64,000 bases of DNA. Origin: Azolla caroliniana. Taxonomy: Eukaryota; Polypodiophyta. The notes below the pieces were generated by a model. That model saw only the letters and a list, made by a program, of their open reading frames with translations, was not told the origin of the DNA and did no database searches. A program made the translations under genes and the position numbers. The DNA lies in contig JBHGNT010000009.1 in NCBI GenBank assembly GCA_043228905.1, positions 7,812,001 to 7,876,000 on the forward strand, written 5' to 3'. Shown here piece after piece: positions 11,803 to 23,600 of this stretch; position 1 is the first letter of the stretch; each line of letters starts with the position of its first letter.

Positions 11803-13512
11803 GTAACAAGGGCTTGAGGCGAGACAAGAGCTGACACCACAACAAAGCACCGACAGTCAATGGCTGCATTGGATCGGGGAGCAGGTGGCCGGGGTGGTAC
11901 GCCAACTGGAAGTTGAAGAGAGAGCCCAAGGGGACCGGTTGCTCACCACAATCGAAGAACTCGAGAAAGCCCGGTCGAGGATCCGGAGCATGGATGAAGA
12001 AGTTGAGAAGGCCAAAGCAGGTCAGTCTAGGGTCGACAGGATCAGAACCGGTGGCACTGGTGACTGAATAGATAAATAACACGCCTATAGTTCCTACAGT
12101 GCCGGACACAAGTGATGTGCGCGAACAAGAACTCTCCAACCTAAGGGAGGAGTTGGCTGCCTAGGAGGCCTTGAGGGCTAGAGATAGGGAGCAGAAGAAG
12201 ACAGTGGAGGAAGAGAAGCGAAAAATAGAAGAAAACCTCCAAAAGACTTAGGCAGCGAACAACCGGTTAAAAGAAGGAAAAGACAAACTGCTGCAAGAAA
12301 AAGAAAAGCTACGACGGATGGCAGAAGGAGAGATTCAATGAGTGAAAGAAGAACTCTGACAATAGAAAGACAGAGAAGACCGAGCAAGAAGCCAAATCAA
12401 CCGGAGGTTAAATCAGAAGACCGAGGACTTTGAAAGATTGCATCGGGATCACAAACACTTGGAAGCAGAGCACAAGAAGTTGATGGCGGAATGTGACCGG
12501 CAACAGGAGAAGATAAGAGAACTCTAGAATGAAGTAACCAAGAAAACGGAGGTGTTGTCGGAAGAACGAACGAAGGCGGTTGAGTCGGGAAAGTTGCTAG
12601 AGGAAGTGGCAAGAGAAAGGACTGTGCTTACCGGACAACACTATGACGAGATGGAACGAGCAAAATTGGCTTTGAATAGGCTTTAGACAACGTAGCAGAC
12701 CCAATTGCTGGAATATAAGGTGCAAGCATAGGCAACCCCGGGCTTGATAAAGAAGTTAAAGGAGGAAAAGCAGGCTGCGGAGGACAAATCCAAGATGGGG
12801 CTTAGCTTGATCTGCGCCATTGTACTAGCATTGAAAGAAAGGACAAAGAGTATGATTGGTGAAAGCTCAGTGCAATGGTGGTCGAAATGGGTACAACAGG
12901 CGGCGGAATTACAGACGATGTGAGCGGATGCGGAAAACCGAAGAAAGGACGGTGACAACTTCTACAAGATGGATGCAGAGAGTATTGTGACCATCTGGGA
13001 GGAGTTGTCAAACGATTTCTTGTCTCTGGTAGGGGAACAATTGGTGGTTGGCAGAACAGTTGGATGATGACCAACTTGCCACTCAACTCCAATTTGAGCG
13101 GTACGAGCGGGAGCGTAGACGGCAGGTGGCATCGCAAATGACGGTGACAATCAACATAAGTGACGGAGAGCAATCTCCGGAGCAGCCTTTGAATGTAGCC
13201 AGAACCGGTGGAGACCAGCCAGACAAAGCCCAAGGGGAGCACTCAGAAGTAGCTAAACCGGAAGAGCCAGAGGAAGCAGAACGAGAGCAATCGACGAAGC
13301 CAAGGATGTAGGAGCCAGAGCCGGAGGGGCCAAGACTCGTAGAACCGGGAGTGTATGAAGCCGGAGGGGAGGATCAAGCTGAAGAGCAACAACCACCACA
13401 ACAACAACAACAATTAGAGCAGCAGAAGCAGAAGCAGATGAAGCAACTACCTGATGAACTGTTGGAACCCCTAGACTAGAGTATTCTGGAAAATGAGTTA
13501 GGAGGCTAACCC
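11803..13512 (+). pseudogene. Broken coiled-coil ORF3 of a gypsy element
   Basis: Plus-strand frames give long heptad-like stretches rich in Glu, Lys, Arg and Gln (for example TTIEELEKARSRIRSMDEEV near 11,950), broken by many TAG and TGA codons. Near the C-terminus QWWSKWVQQAAELQ (at 12,870-12,914), then ADAENRR and FYKM, match the same block of the intact ORF3 of the young element (GWKLWTAQAAELQ, ADKNNRQ, FFKM, residues about 727-760). An acidic Pro/Glu/Gln-rich tail follows up to about 13,500. A polypurine tract and LTR come about 90 bp later, so it sits in the same place as ORF3 in the young element: between pol and the 3' LTR. Copy B's LTR truncates its upstream side. Confidence 0.78.
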
Positions 13513-13610
13513 ATGGGTTCGACGTACAAGGTACTATCCCACGGGCATGCCATGTGTTGGTCGGTTAGGCTAAAGTATGAAAGGGGAGCCGGGTTTGGGA
13601 TAAAGGGAGT

Positions 13611-13960
13611 TGTGATAAGAATTAATTATTATAATTATAAGATCTAACAGATGGACCCGAAATCGGACCAGTTAGTAGACGGTTGCCGGTTGGCACCGGT
13701 TGGTAACACAGCTGAATACCTATAAAAGGATCCGGATAATGAATAGAGAAGTGTTGTTATTTTCATATCTTGTCTATCCTGTTATTTCTGTTCTGTGCTT
13801 AATAATGCTTATTCTACACGTGTAACTAATCGATCCGGATAACAATCGAAGAGGGACGACTCTGTGTTACGGTCCTTCTATCCCTTGTCATACCACCCGT
13901 TTGGTGAAGTGTTCCGAAAGGACACCCTATGTTAGTGGCTTGTCCAGCCCAGGATTAACA
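13611..13960 (+). repeat. LTR with polypurine tract before it and primer site after it
   Basis: The purine-rich run from 13,580 (GAAAGGGGAGCCGGG, ending ATAAAGGGAG) precedes TGTGATAAGAATTAATT. A plus-strand TATA box (CTATAAAAGG) lies near 13,721. The right end is CAGGATTAACA, followed at once by CAGTTTTGGCAC, which resembles the primer site of the young gypsy element (GATTAACA then GAAGAATTTTGGCACG). A lone 3' LTR would not be followed by a primer site. Confidence 0.72.
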
Positions 13961-13984
13961 CAGTTTTGGCACAATACAACCTCT

Positions 13985-14786
13985 ACCCGAAAGGTTCGGG
14001 TAAGTCGAGACGTAGTCTTTGATGAATCAACATCATGGTATGAACCCAATTCGACTCCATCTGGCCTGATTGAAAAAGAGTCAGACATCAATTTGGAGGA
14101 TGACATTTCGCGGAGGCCCATACCTAATGAAAGTCCAAGCTCAACCATGATGAGCGGACCATCAGTGCCTCCGAGAAACCAAATCACAATGCAACCATCA
14201 GCCAGACCGGACAAAGGGTAAAGGTAAGATGCTCGAATATGAAGTTGACCACCTTGACGAAAGCGATTTGGACGTGTCGGCCCGCTCACTAGACAGTGGG
14301 TTTGGTGTACCCATTATGCGGACACCCGATGTAAAGAAGGCATTGGCATTGACAAACGAAAAACTCCAATGCTCGTCCAGAGAGAAGAATTCAGTCACCC
14401 GAACAAGAGGCTAAAAGCTTTACGGAAGCGGCTCATGACCCCTGGTGGATGGAAGCCATGGATGAAGAAATGCAAGCTTCAATTGAAAATGAAACATGGG
14501 ACCTCCAACCACTCCCACCACACAAGAAAGCAATCGGTTGTCGCTAGATATACAAAATTAAATACAATGCTGATGGAACAATTAACCGATACAAGGCTCA
14601 ACTTGTAGCAAAGGGGTATATTTAGACCTATGGGACTGATTATCAAGAAACCTTTGCCCTGGTGGCAAAGATGACCACTATCCGGACAGTCATAGCACTA
14701 ACTGCGGCAAAGGGGTGACATCTCCACCAAATGGATGTCAAGAATGCATTTCTCCAATGTGAACTAGAGGAGGAAGTCTACATGGT
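13985..14786 (+). pseudogene. Plus-strand copia H1, first part (integrase end to RT)
   Basis: Frames give the copia integrase end (RKVRVSRDVVFDESTSWYE) and the acidic linker. RT follows (DPWWMEAMDEEMQASIENET; then IYKIKYNADGTINRYKAQLV, YGTDYQETFA, HQMDVKNAFLQCELEEEVYM). Stops and frameshifts are frequent. RT is cut at 14,787-14,791 by R1 and resumes at 26,708. A close relative of this RT appears at 63.2-63.6 kb. Confidence 0.85.
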
Positions 14787-14791
14787 ACAAC

Positions 14792-15318
14792 TGTTGTAAA
14801 TGAGGGACCTGCCACAACTGGTTTTCAAGCAAGGTGCAAAGACAAGAAACTAAAACCGAAAATGCATAGATGTAGAGACACAAGATATTAACATGGACAA
14901 CCTTGAATGGGAAGAACCACGGGAGGCCACAGACTCCGAAATAGAGTCACTAAGTGGAGAGAACTATACAAAATACACCAACGCCACAACCTTGAGCTCG
15001 AGTTTGTCTTACAGACGGTTACAACATTCTCACTTAGCACACACACATAACAACTTTGTACATACGATGATTACCCTCAAATAATATCTCATCATCACAT
15101 GATGATTTGCCCTAGGTGTATTTATACTTATGCATAGTATGGGCTATTTACAAATGTGGCCTCTGATTGACTACGGTCGAATCGGCCTTCGACTCTCTAT
15201 CGGCCTTCATTCGATTCGGTTCTCAGCCAGTCCACATCCGATTCGGCTGTTAGTCGATCGGTTTCGGTCAATCTAGTTTTCCAACTCATCCCATCCGGAG
15301 GGACCAGTTATCCCAACA
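14792..15318 (-). repeat. R1 3' LTR
   Basis: It pairs with 26,202-26,702; both share the TGTTGTAAATGAGGGACC start, the CATGGACAACC / GGGAAGAACCAC block and the TTATCCCAACA end. Just right of it lies AACTCCCCCTTCACT (15,319-15,333), the minus-strand polypurine tract AGTGAAGGGGGAGTT. The two LTRs differ clearly in length and sequence, so R1 is old. Confidence 0.9.
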
Positions 15319-15517
15319 AACTCCCCCTTCACTCCAGGATGGGGAAGTTTAACAATCCGACTCTTTGTCGACATGCGCTCAACTTGTCCATTGACAACAC
15401 CTTCGTCAACATGTCTGATCCATTGTCACCTATATGGATCTTTACTAGGATGAAATCCCTTTCTTCTACCCTTTGTTTAAGCCAATGATATTTCTATCGG
15501 ATGTGCTTCGTTCTTGA

Positions 15518-16160
15518 TGCTGAAATAAGCAAGCTCATTAGTATATTGAGTTTTTATAACTAGGATATAAGTATTATTTAATAAATAAGTATATATTAAG
15601 TAGCCTAATATTTTATTAAAATTTAATAACATAGTAAATAATACTAATAATTAAAATATGTCATAAAGATTTTATATTAGACATATATCCATGTATTTAC
15701 TTTAAAAGTAGTGAGCAAGAAAAAAAGTAAAAGAGTAATTCTATGGTGAAACAAAGAAGTGTGCACAAAGGAAGAAAAAGAGGAGCAAAGCAATGGTAAA
15801 AAATATATCAAAAAGATGAACCACTCAAATTAGACATGCAACTAGAAAGACACAACCTCTCCTATAAAAGGCAATGCATAGATGTATGAGTATATGCTAA
15901 AAATAGAGAAGCACCCTCCACAAGCTAGAGTTAACTTATGTTAATCCTCTTCTCTCCTACATCATCTAAGCTATTCGTGCTCATGTATAAGAAATAATCC
16001 TCTTCTAATATAATCTATTTGATTTATATGCTTGTCTAATTACATGAGTTTCTTCTTATGTCTCATGATTTTTAGTTTCTATCACTAATTAAACATATAT
16101 TATGAATTACAAATGACCTACTACTCTTCTACCTATGTGAGAATAGCATAAATTCTTACA
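15518..16160 (+). repeat. Solo LTR inside R1
   Basis: A 643-bp insertion begins TGCTGAAATAAGC and ends AATTCTTACA, flanked by perfect 5-bp duplications CTTGA (15,513-15,517 and 16,161-16,165). Removing it rejoins the R1 pol frame, RTKHIR then YHWLKQRVEERDFIL on one side and HLAKNAAYHS on the other. A TATA box (CTCCTATAAAAGG) near 15,860 suggests plus orientation. It matches no other LTR in the window. Confidence 0.88.
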
Positions 16161-19100
16161 CTTGAGTGGTAGGCGGCATTCTTAGCAAGGTGGATGGCAC
16201 TTTCATTGTCACAGTGTAGTCGGAATTGTTCTTGTCGCATTCCCAACTCACTAATAAAATCCCTCATCCAAATGATTTCCTTGTTGGCTTCGAAAATAGC
16301 CATATACTCCGCTTCGGTGGTCGATAGAGCCACAACCATTTGCAACCTCGACTGCCATGAGATGGCTCCCGCTGCAAACATCATCACATATCTGGATGTG
16401 GACCGGTTGATATCTGGATGTGGACCGGTTGGTATCTGCATCAGCCGACATGTCGGAATATATGAACCCTTCCAAAATGGGGTTACATGAGCTGTAATGC
16501 TTGAGGTTCCTCTCAAGTACTGAAGTATCCACTTGACCGTAGTCCAATGCTCCTTGCCAAGATTGCTCATAAATCGACTGACTACTCAGGTAACATATGC
16601 AATGTCCAACTTGGTGCAAACCATTGCATACATAAGGTTTCTGATAGTTGAGACATAGGGGATCTTGTTCATCCCAGCTTTCTCCGCTTCCGTCTTCGGA
16701 AATTGGTTTCCGCTCAACTTACAGTTTGTCAGCAATGTTGAGCCGACTGGCTTGGCATTCAACATGTTGAATCTCTAGAGCACCTTTGTCACATATTTTT
16801 CTCTTGACAACTATTTGCTTAGCCGGACCCATATCCTTCATAGCAAAAGATTTGCCCAAGGCCTTTTTCAAGCGTCCAATTTTCTTCAGGTCTTGTCTAA
16901 CAATCAACATGTCATCAACATAGAATAGGAGGATAAGGAAGTCTCGTCCATCATACTTCTCCACGAAGACACAATGGTCAGCTTGTGTCTTGTGAAAACC
17001 ATGGTCTACTATGAAGGATTCAAATTTCGGGTACCATTGCTAGGGCATTTGCTCCAACCCATACAAGCTCTTCCACAACCGACATACTAGGTTTTCTTTT
17101 CCTTTCTCTACAAATCCTTCAGGTTGCCACATTTAGATCTCTTCCTCTAGATCTCCACGTAAGAAAGCTATTTTGACATCCAACTGTTCGACCTCCAAGT
17201 CCATGTTGGTTGCAATGCTCAACACCATTCATATGGATGTCATTTTCACTATCGGGGCAAATATTTCGTCGAAATCTATACCATTTTTTTGTTGGAAACC
17301 CTTCATCACAATGTGGGCTTTGTACCTGGGTGGATTCCCGCCTTCTCTCGGTTTCAACTTGTAAACCCACTTATTCCGAAGTGCCTTCTTCCCTTCCGGC
17401 AACTTGTGTGGTTCTCCTACAAGGAATCCATCTCGTCTTGCATGACATGTAACCACTCTTGGCTGTGGGAATCTCTTAGCTTCCTCGAAGTTTTCCGGCT
17501 CCCCCTCATCGGTTAAGAGAACATATTCTTTTTTCGGAAATCTGCGGGGGACCCTTCTGTTCCTCAGGGGGTATCTCTTGCCTTGGTGCTTATCAGTCGG
17601 CTCTTCATCTGAATCCGATTTGGCTACTTCTACGGATCCATACGATCTGGCTCCCTGTCCGGGTCCAACTGGACGCATTTTGGCTGATTCAGATCCTTGT
17701 CCAGATCTGACCTCCAAATGTCCTCAGGCTGATCTGGCTCCATTTCTGGATCCGGCTAGCCCATTGTCTTCTTTCATTGACATCTGGCTTCCAATCAATT
17801 GGGTGCAAATCTCATCGAGGGTTGACTTGGAGGATGATCTCGTCTTCTCCATCTCCTAATTGGAAATAGTATTTTCTTCCATGAAATCTATGTCCCGACT
17901 CCTAATGAACTTCTTGTCAATTAGGTCCCATAGTTGATAGCCGAATTCATATTCGCCGTACCTCAAAAAAATACATGGTCGACTCTTAGGATCCAAATTT
18001 CCCCTCTACTCCTTGGAAACATGCACATATGAGAGACAACCGAACACCCTCAGATGTCGGTATGCCACATCTTTGCCGGTCCACACTCTTTGTGGGATAT
18101 CACCATCTAAGGGAACTGAGGGAGACTTGTTTATGACGTGGACGACCGTCATCAATGCCTTAGCCCAATAAGTTTTCGGAAATTTAGCATGACCCAACAT
18201 ACATAAGGCCCTTTCCATTACGGTCTAGTTCATCCTTTCGGCCATTCCGTTTAGTTCCGGAGTCTTTGACACTATATACCCCAACCGGATACCTTGTGAT
18301 CGACAATATTCTTCAAACTGCCCTTTATACTCCCCTCCATTGTCTGTTCGAACGGCCTTCAGCTTTCATCCAGATTCCGTTTCTGTTCTTGCATGAAACT
18401 CTTTAAAGATGGATAACACCTGGTTCTTTGTCTTCAACACGAAAGCCCACAACTTTTGTCTATAGTCATCTATAAAGGTCACAAAATATTGTGCACCAGC
18501 ATGTAACTTCGCATCAACATATCATACGCCTATATGCACGAGTTCCAAAGCATTCTTCCGCCTCATCGAAGGCCGAGGGTGAACAATGGCCCTGTTTTGG
18601 TTACCGGCCAGGCAGTCCACACACTTATCGAGATGCACTTTCTTCACCTCCGGTAGGAGTTCTCCTTTGGTTAGGATATGCATGGCCTTTTGACTCATGT
18701 GGCCTAATCTCTTATGCCACAACTCACCCACCGGTTGTGTCAATTGCCACATTTACCTCGTTTCAGCGCAATCGTGCATGCATCACATATAATGTATTTT
18801 GCTTCTAGGCACGAACCACAATTAGGTTCGCTTTGCAGAATTTCAACATGCCGTTTCAGAAGTTACCACTATATAAACTTCGTCATTGAGCTGTTCATCC
18901 GATATCAGATTCAATCTGATATCCGGAACATGACACACATCCTTCAACATCATTTTGCAGCTTGTTGAGGTCAACAACCATACATTTCTAATTCTGACGA
19001 TCTTGCATGCACCATCATTTACCATCTTCGCGTAGTCGTAATCTCCGGCCATGTAGGATGAGAAACATTCTCTGTTGGGGGTCAAGTGAAATGACTCATT

Positions 19101-19205
19101 GGAATCGACCACCCATGTCGATTCTTCACCAACGAGATTTAGATCGTTCTATTCATTGATGAACAATAGCTCCTCTTCGCTTGTGGTGATGGCTGAGGTG
19201 ATCTT
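16161..19205 (-). pseudogene. R1 pol: protease, integrase, RT and RNase H
   Basis: Minus-strand order: protease (TWVVDSNESFHLTPNRECFS, the DSGA motif changed to DSNE, near 19,110), GAG-pre-integrase (GELWHKRLGHMS, CVDCLAGNQNRA), integrase end (TYWAKALMTVVHVINKSPS, VWTGKDVAYRHLRVFGCLSY), RT (NKWVYKLKPREGGNPPRYKA; FQQKNGIDFDEIFAPIV; FYVDDMLIV at about 16,930) and RNase H (QMVVALSTTEAEYMA, LHCDNESAIHLAKNAAYHS). The last pol codons continue beyond the solo LTR at 15,517-15,400. Frameshifts and stops lie in every domain, although the YVDD catalytic box itself is intact. Confidence 0.9.
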
Positions 19206-19521
19206 TGTCATGATATGGCAAAACTCGAACCCATGACCTTATGTTATATGGGTCGAGCTCTTGACCATTATACCATCTATTGTAATATGTAGGATATTAT
19301 TTTCATTTAAGTTTTATTATAGGAAATTAATGTATATTCCAGATTTCTCTAGAACATTCTAGAAGCTTCGGGATTACTCCTGAGAACACTATAAAAGAAG
19401 GCATTAGGCATTATGTTAAACCAAATTGGTTCAACGCCAGTCTTAAGCCTCATAGCCATCTTGTACTTACTCTTCCTATAATATATCATCTGTTATCATC
19501 ATCTCTCTCTCTCTCTCTCTC

Positions 19522-19567
<46 letters not shown>

Positions 19568-19675
19568 TCTCTTTCCCCCCTCTCGGGAGTCTTACGCAGT
19601 CCCGTCCTCTTAGTACTAATAGTACTTCCCCTCTCTAGTACTAATTCTCTCTCTGTTTTAGTACTATTACTGACA
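19206..19675 (+). repeat. 5' LTR of copy C
   Basis: It begins TGTCATGATATGG and ends TTACTGACA. TATA box ACTATAAAAG at about 19,389. 33 nt downstream of it lies AAATTGGTTCAA (19,423-19,434). A long CT microsatellite at 19,500-19,564 sits in the likely U5. The first 70 bases, read on the other strand, look tRNA-derived (see findings). Confidence 0.92.
19390..19434 (+). promoter_or_regulatory. Copy C promoter and predicted transcript start
   Basis: TATAAAA at 19,390-19,396 predicts transcription start about 30-33 nt downstream, at or next to AAATTGGTTCAA (19,423-19,434). In the 3' LTR the same region reads GTTGAACCAAATTGGTTCAA, so the start site also lies in a short inverted repeat. The start is inferred from spacing only. 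Confidence 0.6.
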
Positions 19676-19677
19676 GT

Positions 19678-19689
19678 TTGAACCAATTT
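19678..19689 (+). promoter_or_regulatory. Candidate self-priming primer-binding site of copy C
   Basis: Two bases after the 5' LTR stands TTGAACCAATTT, the exact 12-nt complement of AAATTGGTTCAA at 19,423-19,434, the predicted 5' end of the element's own RNA. No sequence beginning TGG, as expected for a tRNA-primed site, is found here. This is the arrangement described for self-primed Tf1/sushi elements. Confidence 0.62.
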
Positions 19690-19744
19690 CTCCTCTCTAG
19701 TCTTTCTTTTGGTTTCCCTCATCCTCTTATCCTTTTTCTATACA

Positions 19745-20690
19745 ATGGCTTCTTTTAGCGCCCAAGAATACCAATCCGTTTTCTCTGAGCTATAGTGTCT
19801 AAAAGAAAAATTTGTTGCCTTGGAACAAGAAAACCAACGGTTGTTAGGGGATCTTCAACAAATCGCATTAGAAAAACAACAAACGCAGCAACAACATGGG
19901 GAGTTGCAACAACAACATGGGGAGTTAGCGTTATGTGTGCAACAACTTGAAGCAGCGTTGCAACAACAAGGATCAAGTTCCCATGGATTTCATAAAGAGC
20001 CCAAGATTGGACTTCCTATGAAATTTGATGGAACGCAATCGCAATTTAGGGGATTCCTCAATCAGGTATGCTTAGTTATTCAAATGCATCCTTCTCGATA
20101 CCCCACTGATCAGATATCCCCTGGGATGATCAAGCACTAATGGAGCAGTTTTGCTACGGCCTGCGAAATGATGTCAAAGATCTACTTCTAACATTCCCCG
20201 AAGAACCAAATTCTCTTACGGAAGCAATCAGTCGAGCGGTCCGATGTGACAACCGCCTTTTCGAACGATGTTCGGAACGTCAATTATAGATACCACGCTC
20301 TAGGCCGGAGCCCACTTATGTCTCAGTCGCGGCTAAACCGTTTGCACGAGACATACCTCAAGCAAATACTCTGATACCAATGGAGATCGATACCATGCGT
20401 CGACGTGGCCCGTTATCGGAAGAAGAAAAGCAACGATGACGTGCAAATCAATTATGTCTTTATTGCGGTGGACTAGGGCATATTGCAATCAATTGTCCCC
20501 ATAGGCCAAGAAGACATGTAAATCAAATCGTAGCCTGTACTAAACCCGAGTCAATTCTTCCCTTAGGAGTGTCTGGTAGTATTAATAGTACTAATAGAGT
20601 GTTTGATAGTATTAATAGTACTAATAGCCCAAGTATCTCAAACAAATTTGAAATCCTTAGTCAATTAGATGAAGAGTTAAACGATTGAGT
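19745..20690 (+). pseudogene. Copy C gag
   Basis: The ATG at 19,745 opens MASFSAQEYQSVF; a stop follows at about 19,793, after which the same frame continues. An N-terminal Gln-rich coiled coil contains a tandem QQQHGEL repeat (about 19,870-19,930). The capsid-like part (GLPMKFDGTQSQFRGFLNQ) follows, and a nucleocapsid CCHC knuckle (CLYCGGLGHIAINCPHR) lies at about 20,458-20,510. The frame breaks at 20,140 and several times later. Gag would form the particle; the coiled coil then single-knuckle plan fits sushi/Tf1-like Gags. A 44-bp-scale TAGTATTAATAGTACTAATAG duplication lies at about 20,575-20,630. Confidence 0.82.
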
Positions 20691-23600
20691 ATAGCCAAAA
20701 TAGGAGCCGTTTGGTTGGACAACCCTAGATCTGTACAACCCATTAGTGGTTCCATTCCCTCCAAGCAAGTTAGCAATGTGTTTCTAGCCCAAGTCATGGT
20801 TAGTACTAAAAGTACTCCCCCAGTACATGTCCTAGCACTTCTAGATTCCGGAGCTAATTCCTGTTTCATGGATCGAAATTTTGCCCAAGCTTCTCAGATA
20901 TCCTTAAGAAAACTTCCTTGCCCCGCATCTGTAGTAGTCATTGATGGTCGTCCCATTGCTTCCGGGAATATTGTAGAAGAGTCAGAACCCATTCAAGTTG
21001 TCCTAGGTAGTTTTGTGTGTGTAGTTGCATTTAATATAATTAGTAGTCCAGAGCATCCCATTGTCCTGGGATGACCTTGCTTTGAATTACATAATCCAGA
21101 CATAGATTGGAGAACAAGAGAAGTCCGACATCGACAACCCCAAGAATCTACTTATCGAGTTTCAACCATTTCACTACGTCAATTACGTGAAGAAGGACAC
21201 AAGGAGGCAATGTTCCTATTTGCAATATTAGTACATCCTTCCAACACTATTAAGGAGGCATCCTTTGTACAACTTCCGACGAAATATCATCCTTATGCCA
21301 ATGTATTTGACAAGGTAAAAGCCAGTACTCTTCCTCATCATCGTCCCTATGATTGTCCCATCGATCTACAACCGGGAGCAGAGCCACCATGGGGACCAAT
21401 TTACAACTTGTCCCCCACCGAGTTAGAAGTCCTTTGAGCCTACATAGAGGAGAACTTGGCAAGCGGGTTTATTCGTCATTCGAAATCTCTGGCCGGTGCA
21501 CCCATCTTCTTTGTCAAGAAGAAAGATGGCTCACTTTGTCTCATCGTTGATTACCGCGGCTTAAATAAAGTCACCATCCGGAATAGGTAGGTACTTCCTC
21601 TTATATCAAGTCTTTTAGAGCGAGTTAATGGTGACAAGTTTTAAATTACAAAAATCGATCTACGAGGAGAGTATAACCTTGTGCGGATTTGACCGGGAGA
21701 TGAATGGAAGACCGCCTTTCGCACGTGGTATGGGCATTTCGAATATACTGTTATGCCGTTTGGTCTAACCAATGCACCTGCAGTCTTCCAACACATGGCA
21801 AATGATATATTCAGAGACCTCTTGGATATTTGTTTGATCATCTATCTGGATGATCTATTGATTTATTCGAAGACCCAGGAAGAGCACGATTCTCATGTAC
21901 TATTAGTACTAAAATGACTCCACGAGAATGGTCTTTATGGCCAAGCTAGAAAAATGTAGCTTTGACTGCAAGCAAGTGGAATTTCTAGGCTACGTCATCT
22001 CTTCAAAGGGCATCTCCATGGATCCAGCTAAAGTCCAAATTGTGCTAGAGTGGCAAATTCCACGCTCGGTACGAGATGTACAATGTTTTCTAGGTTTTGC
22101 TAACTTCTACTACAAGTTTATACAGGATTACTCGAAGATTATTTTACCTCTCACACAACTTACGAAGAAGGGACAACCATTTCTTTGGTCCAATGAAGCG
22201 GACATGGCTTTTTGGCATCTTAAGAAAGCCTTTACATTAGCTCCTATTCTAGCTCATGTGGATACAAAGAAACCATTCATCAAGGAGGCCGATGCATCGG
22301 ATTTCGCTCTCGGTAGCATCCTTTCTCAACAAGGAGATAAAGAAGAGTTACATCCTGTGGCTTTCCATTTGTGCAAATTCGATGCCGTGGAAATCAACTA
22401 CGAAATACATGACAAGGAGTTATTAGCCATCGTGGATTCCTTTGTGCAATGGCGGAATTTCTTAGAGGGCTCTCCACATCAGGTCATCGTCTTTAGTGAT
22501 CACAAAAACCTTGCTTATTTCCAGAACGCTCGGGTGCTAAATCGACGACAAGATCGGTGGGCTCAATTCCTCACACGTTTCGACTTCAAAATCACATATC
22601 GATCGGGGAAGCAACAAGGAAAAGCAGATGCGCTATCACGGTGTTCATATCTTGCACCTCGTCCTAGTGATCCAGCGTTTGATAATCAAAAGCAAGTAAT
22701 CTTGGGACCAACACGATTGCACACAACGCGGATTTTTCACACTCCAATGGATTCCCGGATTACCGATACCATAAGTGCGAACTTGAAGACAACCAATTTT
22801 GGTCAATACATTCTGGTGCACATTGATACCTCTCGGGCATCCTGTTCCCAATCTCAACAACTAGGTATGGACTATCGACAATTCGAATATCATGATGGTT
22901 TGTTATTCTTTAAAAATCTTGCATATGTCCCCGATTGCTCCTGTCACCTTCAAATCATCCAAAATTCCCACGACACCCATACGACGGGACATTTTAGTAG
23001 TACTAAGACGTTGGATCTCGTTCAACAATCTTTTTGGTGGCCCCATATGCGACGTTTTGTCGACGACTACGTTCGGACTTGTGATGCTTGCTACCGAGCA
23101 AAGATGCCCCGACACCATCCATATGGCTTGTTGGAACCCTTACCGATTCCAAGTAGATCTACCGGTCTCGAAGGGGTTCGATGCTATCTTAGATTTGCCG
23201 GTCTCGAAGGGGTTCGATGCTATCTTAACCATCGTCGATCGATATACCAAGATGGCACATTTTGTGCCGTGTACTAAGGTCATCACTAGTGAGGAAACTA
23301 CCGCCCTTGTCATGCGTGAGGTATTTCGGCATCATGGCCTCCCAGACAATATCATCAGTGACCGAGGAACTCAATTCGTCTCCAAATTTTGGCAGCATCT
23401 CTTCAAGATGCTCAAGGTCTCTTGCAACCTCTCCTCCGGCTACCATCCCCAGATCGATGGGCAGGTGGAACGAACAAACCAAACGTTGGAACAATATCTC
23501 TGGTGTTTTTTGAGTTATCAACAGGACGATTGGGCCGAGATTCTCCACTTTTCAAAGTTTGCATATAATAATGTTGTTCACTTCTCGACTCGGGTCTCCC

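Noticed and set aside
12802-13242. 146-codon minus-strand frame, and other minus-strand frames at 11.8-13.3 kb
   Set aside because: They lie opposite the decayed coiled-coil ORF3; Leu/Ser/Pro-rich composition is the mirror of Glu/Lys codons. No motif.
19500-19564. Regulatory CT tract conserved by function
   Set aside because: Length differs widely between LTR copies (compare 1,575-1,602 and 24,545-24,600), so slippage is the simpler reading.
20560-20640. Minisatellite with function in copy C gag
   Set aside because: TAGTACTAATAG-type words recur all over this family (LTR and gag); it is probably family-specific low complexity.
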